From Limnoraphis robusta CS-951 (GTDB lineage: Bacteria; Cyanobacteriota; Cyanobacteriia; Cyanobacteriales; Microcoleaceae), in contig NZ_LATL02000295.1 in the NCBI RefSeq assembly GCF_000972705.2, forward strand, positions 1-12,767: a stretch of DNA of 12,767 nucleotides, read 5' to 3'. The notes under the pieces are model-generated. The model was not told where the DNA came from, searched no databases, and saw only the letters and a list, made by a program, of their open reading frames with translations. Below, piece after piece: positions 1 through 7,232 of the stretch (positions within the stretch are counted from its first letter, which is position 1; each line of letters opens with the position of its first letter). A program made the translations under genes and the position numbers.

Positions 1-118
1 GTAAAAATGAGCCGAAGTGGGACTATTCTTAACGGGTAGAGAGACAATGAGAAACAACTCTTTAGGAACAGTCGGAAATTTTTCCACTTTTGATGCAATT
101 GACCCCACAATCCGATAA

Positions 119-238
119 GATAGACCTAACCTCAAGAGTTATGAGATTGCGATCGCCAACCCCACTCCCGAGCTGGGAATCAAGTTTCGCAAGCCAATGG
201 CTCAGATCGGTCAATTCTTCTCAATCCCAAACGCATGA
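119..238 (+). other. Open frame without start, ending in ATGA overlap with next gene (possible gene remnant)
   Basis: After an in-frame TAA at 116-118, a frame stays open for 39 codons and stops at TGA 236-238, sharing four bases (ATGA) with the start of the next gene. Its translation includes the stretch YEIAIANPTPELG and ends in FSIPNA. The only in-frame ATG (197) would give 13 residues. I do not recognise the sequence. It may be the tail of a decayed partner gene or chance. The rest of 1-234 shows nothing I can support beyond a HIP1 octamer and a short GGAAA/TTTCC inverted repeat at 74-85. Confidence 0.2.
149..156. repeat. HIP1 octamer GCGATCGC (intergenic)
   Basis: Perfect copy of the highly iterated palindrome typical of many cyanobacterial genomes. 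This copy lies just ahead of the first gene. Confidence 0.9.
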
Positions 239-579
239 AAGCCCAAATTTACGATCGCATTGAAACTTTAGTTGATATTCACGAAAAATTTAGCAAGCGC
301 TTGATTCCCAAGGGAACAATTGGCACCGTTACAGAATATTATGAACGCCCCAAAGAAGGCTATGGCGTTGATTTAAAGATTAAAGATGAAGCTGCATTTG
401 GAGGCTTTGATTATGAGAATGTATTGCTTTATCCCGAACAATTTAAAGTGATTAACCAAACCGCAGAAGAAGAACATTTAAAATCTGTTTATCAGGATAT
501 TGATTATAAAGTTCTTGAAATTACACCGGATGATCCGCAATTTATTGTCCAATCTAAACAATCTCAGGTAGACTTGTAA
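235..579 (+). CDS. Small DUF4926-like protein, function unknown
   Basis: A 114-residue soluble protein without signal peptide or membrane segment. The N-terminal ~75 residues (start MKAQIYDRIETLVDI, then PKGTIGTVTEYYERP, then GYGVDLKI) resemble the small beta-rich DUF4926 family, often seen in cyanobacteria beside small partner genes of toxin-antitoxin-like or stress loci; this assignment is by pattern only. The last ~40 residues, rich in Glu, Asp, Gln and Lys, form a tail beyond the usual DUF4926 core. The ATG at 235 has no Shine-Dalgarno match and overlaps the TGA of an upstream open frame (ATGA), so translation may once have been coupled to a lost partner. A candidate terminator follows at 606-655. 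No biochemical role can be assigned. Confidence 0.7.
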   Translation: MKAQIYDRIETLVDIHEKFSKRLIPKGTIGTVTEYYERPKEGYGVDLKIKDEAAFGGFDYENVLLYPEQFKVINQTAEEEHLKSVYQDIDYKVLEITPDDPQFIVQSKQSQVDL

Positions 580-588
580 AGAAAGGCT

Positions 589-596
589 GCGATCGC
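589..596. repeat. HIP1 octamer GCGATCGC (intergenic)
   Basis: Second intergenic HIP1 copy, inside the longer palindrome TGCGATCGCA, ten bases past the stop of the DUF4926-like gene. Confidence 0.9.
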
Positions 597-605
597 AACG
601 GGGAC

Positions 606-655
606 TCCGGTAGCAAGTTTCACTTTTATTCGATGCTAAAAGCTTCCGGATTTTT
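606..655 (+). terminator. Candidate intrinsic terminator after the DUF4926-like gene
   Basis: Arms TCCGG (606-610) and CCGGA (646-650) can pair. TAGCA (611-615) and TGCTA (634-638) extend the stem, leaving a 7-nt bulge on the right side and an 18-nt loop. TTTTT (651-655) follows at once. The interrupted stem and large loop make it a modest candidate. Confidence 0.4.
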
Positions 656-712
656 GAGATGACAGAGAGAAAAAGCCTACTCAGAACCCTGTCAAACCAA
701 AAATAATCAACC

Positions 713-717
713 AGGAG
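713..717 (+). promoter_or_regulatory. Ribosome binding site AGGAG of the 5'-nucleotidase gene
   Basis: AGGAG sits five bases before ATG 723 and fixes this start. No other in-frame start is as well placed. Confidence 0.8.
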
Positions 718-722
718 TTACT

Positions 723-2312
723 ATGAATTGGACAAGGCGTACATACATCGTTTTGTTTATCTGGGCGATGTTAATGGGGCTTGCACTTCATCACGCTTTA
801 ACTCGTCCCCAGGAGTTCAGTCTGCGAGTTCTGCACACGAATGATCATCATGCTCACCTAGAAGCAGTTGAAGTCGGGGATACTAATCTTGGCGGAATTG
901 CTCAACGCAAAACCTTAATTGATTCGCTTCGGAGTGAGGATAAAGCCCCCACATTGTTATTAGATGCGGGGGATATTTTTCAAGGAACTTTGTATTTCAA
1001 TAAATATTTGGGTGAGGCGGATTTACCCTTTTACAATGAGTTAAATTATGCCGCCGTTGCCATTGGAAACCATGAATTTGATAAGGGTCAACAAGTTCTC
1101 GCTGACTTTATCAAACAAGCTCAATTTCCAATGGTTTCTGCTAATATTGAGGTTGCATCAGATTCTCCTTTGTCGGGTTTAATTAAACCTTGGATTGTTC
1201 AACAAGTCAAGGGTGAAAACATCGGCATTCTGGGCTTAACGACAGAAGAAACTGCACTATTATCTAGTCCAGGAGAGGGTGTTGTTTTCACCGATAAAGT
1301 AGAAGCGGCGAAAAAAGCCGTTGCTGCGTTACAAAAACAGGGCGTTAATAAAATTATTGCTCTGACTCATTTAGGCTTTTCTAACGACCTAGAATTAGCC
1401 CGTCAAGTGGATGGAATTGATATTATTATCGGCGGACATTCTCACACGCCGTTAGGGAATATGCCAGGAGCAACTGAACCCTATCCAGTAGTTGAAAAGA
1501 CTCCAAATGGAGACACCGTTTTGTTCGTTACTGATTGGGAATGGGGGAAATATTTAGGCGATTTACAGGTGAGTTTTGATAGGAAAGGTCGTTTAATTGA
1601 TTGGCAAGGTTCACCTCATGCCGTTGATGATAATATTAAACCCGACGAAACCTTTATTGCTCAACTCGATGAATTCAAAAAACCCCTGGATGAATTACGT
1701 CAACAAGTCATCGGAAAAACCACAGTAAAACTAGATGGCGATCGCGCGAATATTCGCACCCAAGAAACGAATTTAGGGAATTTAATTGCGGATGCCATTT
1801 TGACGAAAATGAGCGTTGATAACGGACAAATTGCGATTGTTAATGGAGGAGGAATTCGAGCCAGTATTCCCGCAGGTGAAGTCACAGTCGGTCAAGTTTT
1901 AGAAGTGTTACCCTTTGGAAATACGGTGACTCGACTTGATTTAACCGGAAGCCAAATTAAACAAGCCTTAGAACATGGCGTGAGTCGAGTTGAACAAGGA
2001 GACGGATGCTTCCCTCATGTTTCTGGAATTCGGTTAAGTTGGAATTCTAAAGCGCCTGCGGGTTCTCGAATTCTTTCAGTACAAATTCGCGATCAAAAAG
2101 GCAATGAAAAACCCCTAGATTTGAATGCAACCTATCGGGTTGTTACCAATGATTTTATGATGGGTGGAGGGGATGGTTACGAGATTTTTAAAGAGGGTGA
2201 AAATCAAGTTGATACGGGATATTTACTCTCCGATGTTGTGATTGATTATATTCGCAATCAATCGCCCCTAAATCTCCAAGCTGAAAATCGAATTGTGCAG
2301 AAAAACGTCTAG
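723..2312 (+). CDS. UshA-type 5'-nucleotidase / bifunctional metallophosphatase, exported
   Basis: Hydrolyses nucleoside phosphates, and in relatives cyclic nucleotides or UDP-sugars, to nucleoside and phosphate, probably in the periplasm. The 529 residues begin with a basic N-terminus (TRRTYIV) and a hydrophobic segment (about 8-24), acting as Sec signal, Tat signal or membrane anchor. The N-terminal metallophosphoesterase domain (about 34-300) holds the two-metal ligands: LHTNDHHAHLE (Asp41, His43), LLDAGDIFQG (Asp84), IGNHEFD (Asn116, His117), THLG (His216) and GGHSH (His239, His241). The C-terminal nucleotidase domain (about 325-525) has ETNLGNLIAD, NGGGIR (374-379), VLPFGN and TNDFMMGGGDGYEIF, the substrate-binding region with its aromatic residues. 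Length and motif order are normal for UshA/YfkN relatives, with no missing key residue. A good AGGAG site supports the start; the gene is probably monocistronic and ends at the hairpin at 2371-2435. Exact substrate is not predictable. Confidence 0.93.
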   Translation: MNWTRRTYIVLFIWAMLMGLALHHALTRPQEFSLRVLHTNDHHAHLEAVEVGDTNLGGIAQRKTLIDSLRSEDKAPTLLLDAGDIFQGTLYFNKYLGEADLPFYNELNYAAVAIGNHEFDKGQQVLADFIKQAQFPMVSANIEVASDSPLSGLIKPWIVQQVKGENIGILGLTTEETALLSSPGEGVVFTDKVEAAKKAVAALQKQGVNKIIALTHLGFSNDLELARQVDGIDIIIGGHSHTPLGNMPGATEPYPVVEKTPNGDTVLFVTDWEWGKYLGDLQVSFDRKGRLIDWQGSPHAVDDNIKPDETFIAQLDEFKKPLDELRQQVIGKTTVKLDGDRANIRTQETNLGNLIADAILTKMSVDNGQIAIVNGGGIRASIPAGEVTVGQVLEVLPFGNTVTRLDLTGSQIKQALEHGVSRVEQGDGCFPHVSGIRLSWNSKAPAGSRILSVQIRDQKGNEKPLDLNATYRVVTNDFMMGGGDGYEIFKEGENQVDTGYLLSDVVIDYIRNQSPLNLQAENRIVQKNV

Positions 2313-2370
2313 TCGCTATCAGGTATAGCAGTACCCAGACCCATGATGACATTTTTTGATCAGGAAACTC

Positions 2371-2435
2371 ACCACCAAGACACAAAGATTCCGAAAAATT
2401 CCCTCTTTAGTATCTCTGTGTCGAGCGTGGTTTTT
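2371..2435 (+). terminator. Hairpin terminator between convergent genes
   Basis: The 11-base arm at 2379-2389 (GACACAAAGAT) pairs with 2412-2422 (ATCTCTGTGTC) apart from one A-C mismatch. A 5-bp outer stem (ACCAC 2371-2375 with GTGGT 2427-2431) closes it across a small internal loop. A T tract starts at 2431, so the polarity fits the 5'-nucleotidase transcript. The left flank lacks matching A residues, so it is probably not bidirectional. The T tract ends a few bases before the stop codon of the convergent gene. Confidence 0.6.
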
Positions 2436-2439
2436 CTTC

Positions 2440-4794
2440 TTAAATGATTCGATAAATAAAATTAAATGTCGCCCAAGCATTAATATCTAAAGCTAAAGAA
2501 TCGGTCGAAATTCCAGCCCGTTCAACGCCAAGCTGACTGGCTTTGTTTAAATCCTCTAATATCGCTTCCGCCACATCTAGGGGATTCGATAACATCCGAA
2601 ACTTCGTATTACCTTCTCCAGACTTATTTGTTTGATCAATGACTTTCAGGGTTTGAGTGAAAGGATAGTGACTCAAAATCAAATAGGTTTCCGCCAATCC
2701 CGTCGGCCCCCGTACTATTTCTCCTAACATTTCCGTTGATGCAGTATCCGTATAGGAAGGGGTGGGAGGCAGACTGAGAATTTTACCCGGAACAACCCGT
2801 TGCTGTCGAGATTCAGTTGTGGAATTCTCATCGGTTTCCGACTCATCAAGCAACAGATCAAGAAGGTAAGCTTGTCCGCGAGTGTTGAGATGAAACCAGA
2901 TAAAATACAAGGGCAAATTGCCGTTATTTTGCAACTGATATTGCAGACGACTCCCGACAGGAACCGAGACAATACCCTGACTGACAGAAGGCGTGAGGGT
3001 AGGGGATGCAGAAGGCGGTGAACTGTCTTTGGCTTCGGTGGGAATAGGATTTTCTTCTGCCTGTTTTTGAGGGGTTTCTCGGCTGATTAAAACCTTGGCT
3101 TGAGGGGAGAGTAAAGCTAAAGTTGCCCGAGTTTTCATCAAGGAAGATTGATCATTGAGTGTCAGACTCAGGAGTTTAACCGCCAGTCGAGTTCTCAGTT
3201 GAGGAACGAGTCGCTGTACCGCGATTTTCACGGCTTCTCCCCCTTCTCCAATACTCTCAGGTAACACAGCTTGACCCATTGAGAATAAACCGTAGCGACC
3301 TTGAAACAAAGAAGGTAAGGGAGCCGAGGGACTCTGAGCAATCGTTGTGTCTCGCACCCGCCCTAGAATATAATCGCTAGATTGTTCAGGGGTGACAACA
3401 GAGACGTGAGGAATCCCTGAGAAAGCGCTGGTGGCATCTACCCGTTCAATTCGAGCCAGTTTAGGGTCTAAGGCAACTTTCAAATTGATTTGGCGCGGCA
3501 GGACACGAATCGATTCTTGAACGCGCTGTCCGACTAAAATCTCGGGTACAACGGAGGAATTGACCCCACCTATACTTCGCAGGGTTGCTTTGGCTGTTAA
3601 ACCCATTCGAGAGCGAATCACCAGTTGAGACAGGATGGCGCTAGTCTGTGATTGAGAGTCCGGTACAACGGTGTAAAGAGAGTTGGCTTCGTAATAGTCT
3701 AAAATCGATGCGGGTAGACCGCTCAGGAGTAATTTAGCTGTTTTGCCATTGTCTTCGATCGCTTTGATTACACCGTCTGCGGGTTGATCTTGAGAGAATA
3801 GACGATTGAGTGTCAGGCGATGTTCGGATGGCAATTCTGTAGCTGAGTTGAGTTCTTGATAAAATTGAGGCTGTTGAGCAGCACCCATCGTTTGTTCGAC
3901 TGTACCTGCCACTTGAATTAAACACGATTGTAGGCGATCGCTGGGAAATGCAGACCATAGGGTTTGGGTGAGGGTATGGGTAAACAGTCCTGCACTCCAG
4001 TTCTCCCGATTCATCTCAACAGCAACTTGTGAGGGTTTGGTTGCACTGAGAACAATACCGGGAAATTGATTGGGACGGCGTTTTTCGAGTTGTTCTCGGT
4101 CAAGATTGAGTTGAGATAGTAGTTGCTCTTGAAAGGCGAGTTCAGCTTGAGAGAGTTGGGAAATATTGGGACTTCCACTGGAACGAATCCGAAAAGCACC
4201 TTGTTGACTGACACCCGGATAAACATAGCTGGTATCGAGTACCGTGATCACTTGATGAGTTGGTAGCGATCGCAGTAGTAACCAGAGGGTATCCTCTAAC
4301 AAGTCATTAATCTCGCCATTTTCTTGAGCCGAAGGGGAACCATCAATTGGTACCAAGGCATTCTGACTCGTTGAGGAATTCTGACTGGAGTTGAAATGAG
4401 GAATCGAACTGCCATACCCACTAAAATGAAAAACAACAACATCCCCGGGTTTTGCCTGTTGGCTGAGATGAGTCAGGAAAGTATTTTCAATATTTTCGCG
4501 GGTGGCTTCGAGATTACTGAGCGTGATAATATCTGAATCTTGGAAACCAAAGCGACGAGTCAAGAGTTCTCGTTGCAATTCCACATCTGTAACGCACCCT
4601 CGCAACGGTTCAAAACCGCTACTCCCGGCTGGATATTGATTGATTCCCACCAGCAATGCTAACTTCCGCCGAGTGGGTTGGGCGAGGGCTTGGTAGTAGC
4701 GATCGCTCATCAGCGACCACTGTGTTTCACTAATTCCCAGTGCAGTTAGTAATAGACTAGCCCGTTGCAAAAATTCCCGTCGTTTTAGTCCCAT
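2440..4794 (-). CDS. Tat-exported caspase-fold protein (orthocaspase type) with Tyr/Ser in place of the His/Cys dyad
   Basis: A 784-residue peptidase C14-like protein, predicted to lack cysteine-protease activity. The N-terminus MGLKRREFLQ plus a hydrophobic stretch (11-20) is a good twin-arginine signal. The caspase p20-like domain (about 43-195) has KLALLVGINQYP, LRGCVTDVE and VVFHFSGYGS. In active members the motif is HxSGHG with catalytic His; here it is Tyr127. The catalytic Cys motif (LDxCxSG type) is LDTSYVYPG, with Ser189. The p10-like part keeps LSATKPSQVAVE and GLFTHTLTQTL (about 248-280). Regions at about 320-570 are unassigned beta-rich sequence, followed by a Pro/Ser-rich linker (about 576-605) and a segment like DUF4384 (VPVGSRLQYQL to AYLLDLLLD, about 611-650). 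Tyr/Ser pseudo-enzymes are known among cyanobacterial orthocaspases. GGGAGAG ahead of ATG 4794 serves as ribosome binding site. A role as scaffold, inhibitor or sensor is inference only. Confidence 0.9.
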   Translation of the reverse strand: MGLKRREFLQRASLLLTALGISETQWSLMSDRYYQALAQPTRRKLALLVGINQYPAGSSGFEPLRGCVTDVELQRELLTRRFGFQDSDIITLSNLEATRENIENTFLTHLSQQAKPGDVVVFHFSGYGSSIPHFNSSQNSSTSQNALVPIDGSPSAQENGEINDLLEDTLWLLLRSLPTHQVITVLDTSYVYPGVSQQGAFRIRSSGSPNISQLSQAELAFQEQLLSQLNLDREQLEKRRPNQFPGIVLSATKPSQVAVEMNRENWSAGLFTHTLTQTLWSAFPSDRLQSCLIQVAGTVEQTMGAAQQPQFYQELNSATELPSEHRLTLNRLFSQDQPADGVIKAIEDNGKTAKLLLSGLPASILDYYEANSLYTVVPDSQSQTSAILSQLVIRSRMGLTAKATLRSIGGVNSSVVPEILVGQRVQESIRVLPRQINLKVALDPKLARIERVDATSAFSGIPHVSVVTPEQSSDYILGRVRDTTIAQSPSAPLPSLFQGRYGLFSMGQAVLPESIGEGGEAVKIAVQRLVPQLRTRLAVKLLSLTLNDQSSLMKTRATLALLSPQAKVLISRETPQKQAEENPIPTEAKDSSPPSASPTLTPSVSQGIVSVPVGSRLQYQLQNNGNLPLYFIWFHLNTRGQAYLLDLLLDESETDENSTTESRQQRVVPGKILSLPPTPSYTDTASTEMLGEIVRGPTGLAETYLILSHYPFTQTLKVIDQTNKSGEGNTKFRMLSNPLDVAEAILEDLNKASQLGVERAGISTDSLALDINAWATFNFIYRII

Positions 4795-5251
4795 TCTCTC
4801 TCCCTGACATCCTACCCTGCTGCTGAAAACTTCTCACTTTTTTCGCTTTATTCAATACCCTACTAAGCCGAGGAGGCTCAAAGATTGTTCCTTGGGGTTT
4901 CCTCTGGTCGCTTGTTAATAAGATTGGTTTTCCTGGTGCGTAAAGTTGGCAAATGTTCGATTTGCTTTCCTCTAGGCTACCGCTATCTGTTTTTTATGCT
5001 GTGATGCTTGATAACCCATCTTAGATCGGTTGCTCTGTGATTGGGTTTGCTTATTTTATATAATATTTTACCAGTTCTCAACGCCATTCAAGCTCAATTG
5101 ATCATCCCCCTAATCCTTGATGCACCCTGACATAGCAAAAGGATAACACTGAGGTTGATTCTCAGCCAATGGGGAGATTTCCAATCAGTAAGGGGATTAA
5201 GGGGAGTTCTGTTGAACTCAAAAGCGCTGCATCTGAGTCTGAGTAACAGAC
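4795..5251. other. 457-bp intergenic region between sat and the pseudo-orthocaspase gene
   Basis: No gene seen on either strand. It holds the candidate promoter at 5053-5081 and two short hairpins downstream of sat: GAGTTC/GAACTC with a TGTT loop (5204-5219) and CTGAG/CTCAG (5149-5165). Neither is followed by a T tract in the sat direction, so no sat terminator is convincing. Block 5041-5070 is strongly AT-rich. Positions 4795-5050 would be an untranslated leader if the promoter is used. Confidence 0.6.
5053..5081 (-). promoter_or_regulatory. Candidate sigma70-type promoter for the pseudo-orthocaspase gene
   Basis: On the - strand, TTGAGA (5076-5081) and TAAAAT (5053-5058) are separated by exactly 17 bases, within a very AT-rich block. 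It would give a leader of about 250 nt before ATG 4794. Matched by eye only. Confidence 0.4.
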
Positions 5252-6418
5252 TTAAGCCTGCATGGCTTTGATCAACTCCGCCGCGACTTCAGGACGAGAA
5301 AACTCCGGAGGGGGCAGTTCACCCCGACGCAACATTTCCCGCACCTTGGTACCCGAGAGGTGAATCCGTTGTTCAGGGGTACTCGGACTGGTTTTACTGG
5401 TTGCCATACCGCCACTGAGGGTACAGTAGAAGGCGTGTTCAAACTTCATCGGTACAATACCCAACTCCGAGGTTTCAAACTCATCGAAAATATGTTGAGC
5501 ATCATAGGTGCCATAATAGTCACCCACACCCGCATGATCTCGACCGACAATGAAGTGAGTACAACCGTAGTTTTTCCGCACAATTGCATGGAAAATCGCT
5601 TCCCGTGGGCCTGCATAGCGCATGGCTGCGGGATTGATTGCCAAAATCACTCGTTCTTTGGGATAATACTTGTCCATCAAAATTTCATAGCACCGCATCC
5701 GCACATCGGCTGGAATATCATCGGATTTGGTTGCTCCGACGAGCGGATGTAGAAACAGGCCATCAACGGTTTCTAAGGCACATTTCTGGATGTATTCGTG
5801 GGCGCGGTGGATGGGGTTACGGGTTTGGAAACCAACAATGGTTTTCCAGCCTCTTTCCCAAAATAAAGCCCGAGATACAGCAGGATCGAGCTGATATTGG
5901 GGGAATAGAGGATGATCATCTCGCTGAAGTAACCAAACCGGGCCTGCTAAATTGATCGGCCCTTGTTCATAGACGACTTTAACACCTGGGTGCTTTTCAT
6001 CGGTTGTCCGATAGACGTTGAGGGCTTCTTTTTCTTTGTTGTAGGTGTATTTTTGGGTGAGTTTGAGTACACCGACAAACTTGCCAGAAGGAGAGTCTAA
6101 ACGAACTAAGTTTCCTTCGAGTAAGGGAGTAGCGACTTCTTCGCTAACGGATAAGGTAATCGGAATTGCCCAAGGCAAACCGTTACTCAGGCGCATCTGA
6201 GAGACAACGGTTTCGTAGTCTGCCTGTTCCATGAAGCCGCTCAGAGGACTAAATCCACCGATAGCAATCATTTCTAAATCAGACAGCGATCGCTCATCAA
6301 GCTGAACTCGGGGCAGGAAGTCTGCTTTTTCGATAAATTCCTGCCGTTGCTCTGGGGAGGCAATGCGGTTAATCAGTTCTCCGCCGTGGGGAGCAATTGC
6401 GTCTTTCTGCTGACTCAA
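5252..6418 (-). CDS. sat: ATP sulfurylase (sulfate adenylyltransferase)
   Basis: Converts ATP and sulfate to adenosine 5'-phosphosulfate and pyrophosphate, the first step of assimilatory sulfate reduction, in the cytoplasm. The 388 residues are full length for the single-polypeptide Sat family without an APS-kinase domain. An N-terminal PUA-like domain (about 10-165, with [10 protein letters not shown]) precedes the catalytic domain: [13 protein letters not shown] (197-209, sulfate and ATP binding), [13 protein letters not shown] (224-236), [13 protein letters not shown] (266-278), [14 protein letters not shown] (290-303) and [14 protein letters not shown] (353-366). The zinc-binding Cys/His cluster of many bacterial forms is largely lost: Cys332 remains, but the following positions read [14 protein letters not shown]. 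The start is TTG 6418, with AGAGAGG five bases upstream; the next in-frame Met is residue 50, inside the fold. It stands alone, divergent from the next gene, with no other sulfur gene beside it. Confidence 0.97.
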   Translation of the reverse strand: MSQQKDAIAPHGGELINRIASPEQRQEFIEKADFLPRVQLDERSLSDLEMIAIGGFSPLSGFMEQADYETVVSQMRLSNGLPWAIPITLSVSEEVATPLLEGNLVRLDSPSGKFVGVLKLTQKYTYNKEKEALNVYRTTDEKHPGVKVVYEQGPINLAGPVWLLQRDDHPLFPQYQLDPAVSRALFWERGWKTIVGFQTRNPIHRAHEYIQKCALETVDGLFLHPLVGATKSDDIPADVRMRCYEILMDKYYPKERVILAINPAAMRYAGPREAIFHAIVRKNYGCTHFIVGRDHAGVGDYYGTYDAQHIFDEFETSELGIVPMKFEHAFYCTLSGGMATSKTSPSTPEQRIHLSGTKVREMLRRGELPPPEFSRPEVAAELIKAMQA

Positions 6419-6423
6419 GGGAA

Positions 6424-6430
6424 CCTCTCT
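6424..6430 (-). promoter_or_regulatory. Ribosome binding site AGAGAGG that supports the TTG start of sat
   Basis: AGAGAGG on the - strand lies five bases before TTG 6418. No in-frame ATG or GTG lies nearby upstream. Confidence 0.6.
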
Positions 6431-6589
6431 AGGTGAACGACAAGTTGTGAAAATTATTAAGTTTTTCTAACTTTCCATCTTAACCTGTTATCGAACACTG
6501 TCTCTATCTAAACGTACCTATTTTCGGATAATTTCTCGAAAAAACCCCTGTTTATCCCTAAATTTGCCGACTCTCTATCCTTCTGAAAG

Positions 6590-6618
6590 CTAAAACCCTA
6601 TTTGGTAAGATTTGTCAA
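6590..6618 (-). promoter_or_regulatory. Candidate promoter for sat
   Basis: A perfect -35 TTGACA (6613-6618, - strand) is followed after 17 bases by TTTTAG (6590-6595), a poor -10 with three of six consensus bases. The leader would be about 165 nt. Weak; a closer AT-rich element near 6450-6470 is an alternative. Confidence 0.25.
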
Positions 6619-6669
6619 GCTCGAGGGTTCGAGTTCCCGAAAAGCGATCCCGATCTGTCGGGGGATAGA

Positions 6670-6697
6670 TTTACAAGTGTGCTAAAACAGGTATCGT
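6670..6697 (+). promoter_or_regulatory. Candidate promoter for the small exported protein gene
   Basis: TTTACA (6670-6675), a 16-base spacer and TATCGT (6692-6697) approximate a sigma70 promoter, with the start of transcription expected about 40 bases before ATG 6746. Confidence 0.35.
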
Positions 6698-6745
6698 AAA
6701 AATGAGTCAATGTGGACTCAGGACATCAGGGTAAAGGAGTGAACG

Positions 6746-7186
6746 ATGCGAGTCAATTGGAAACTGTTTGCGCTTCTGTTGCTATGGATGCTTCCCGTTC
6801 AGGCTCAGGTGTCTAATAGCCAAGTGCAGGCGTTAGTTGAGGCTTTACGTTTGGCGGCGCCTCAAACGGGAACAGAAAATGATGGACTTTACACTGACTG
6901 GCAGATTAAACCTGATAATATTCCTCGTTGGTCTCGACTCTGCATCGGTCAAGAAATGACCCCTGCTCAGTTTGAAGCCAATGATAGCAAAGCCAGACAA
7001 GTGTTAGGCTGTGTGATGGAAGATGTCCTCAAGCAAGAATATCCCAACAGTGGCAATAGCGAAGATGTGGCGATCCGGCGAGCGGCATCTTGGTGGATGA
7101 CCGGAGATCCCAACCAATACAATAATGGTCAGATCGCTGACTACACTCAAAAAGTATTACGTTTCTATCAGCAACAGAAAAAATAA
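6746..7186 (+). CDS. Small secreted protein of unknown function with two cysteines
   Basis: I do not recognise a named family. The 146 residues start with a clear Sec signal peptide: MRVNWK, a hydrophobic core (LFALLLLWMLP) and a likely cleavage after VQA at residue 20. The mature part of about 126 residues holds two Cys (66 and 89) that could form a disulfide outside the cytoplasm, several Trp (52, 62, 116, 117) and motifs such as IPRWSRLCIG, VLGCVMED and RRAASWWMTGDP. No transmembrane helix follows the signal. The start is well set by AAAGGAG (6733-6739), six bases before the ATG. It looks like a conserved cyanobacterial periplasmic protein rather than an enzyme of known type. A weak stem-loop at 7212-7232 follows, and the next gene lies 221 bp downstream. 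Confidence 0.8.
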   Translation: MRVNWKLFALLLLWMLPVQAQVSNSQVQALVEALRLAAPQTGTENDGLYTDWQIKPDNIPRWSRLCIGQEMTPAQFEANDSKARQVLGCVMEDVLKQEYPNSGNSEDVAIRRAASWWMTGDPNQYNNGQIADYTQKVLRFYQQQKK

Positions 7187-7211
7187 TTCACTTAAAACCA
7201 AGAGACAAACG

Positions 7212-7232
7212 GGGCAGGTAGAGAATCTGCCC
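7212..7232 (+). terminator. Weak stem-loop after the small exported protein gene
   Basis: GGGCAG (7212-7217) pairs with CTGCCC (7227-7232) around a 9-nt loop, but AATTTGG follows instead of a T run. It resembles the strong terminator at 7989-8021 in its left arm (GGGGCAGG). Possibly a partial terminator or processing hairpin. Confidence 0.3.

Larger units (their letters stand above)
6419..6745. other. 327-bp divergent intergenic region between sat and the small exported protein gene
   Basis: No gene seen. It contains promoter candidates for both directions (6590-6618 minus, 6670-6697 plus) and, between them, an inverted repeat CCCGA-TCTG-TCGGG (6649-6662) with a second CCCGA at 6636-6640 that could compete for the same right arm. 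A CTCGA/TCGAG repeat lies at 6619-6632. These could be operator-like sites, but no regulator is recognisable. Confidence 0.5.

Noticed and set aside
1..24. GTAAAAATGAG at 1-11 is repeated at 6696-6706 with loosely similar following bases
   Set aside because: An 11-base identity is expected several times by chance in a window of this size, and the similarity fades with a gap after it.
47..118. 23-codon open frame with ATG near the left edge
   Set aside because: Too short, no ribosome site and no recognisable sequence.
1700..1885. Antisense open frame inside the nucleotidase gene
   Set aside because: Lies opposite conserved C-terminal nucleotidase motifs and has no support of its own.
5204..5219. 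GAGTTC-TGTT-GAACTC hairpin as sat terminator
   Set aside because: Perfect but only six base pairs, and no T tract follows in the sat direction.
5360..5955. Open frames antisense to sat
   Set aside because: Shadow frames opposite strongly conserved catalytic motifs, with no ribosome site or recognisable domain.
6620..6640. GGGTTCGAGTTCCC resembles a tRNA T-arm
   Set aside because: The stem does not close to five pairs around a seven-base loop, and no acceptor, D or anticodon arms can be found around it.
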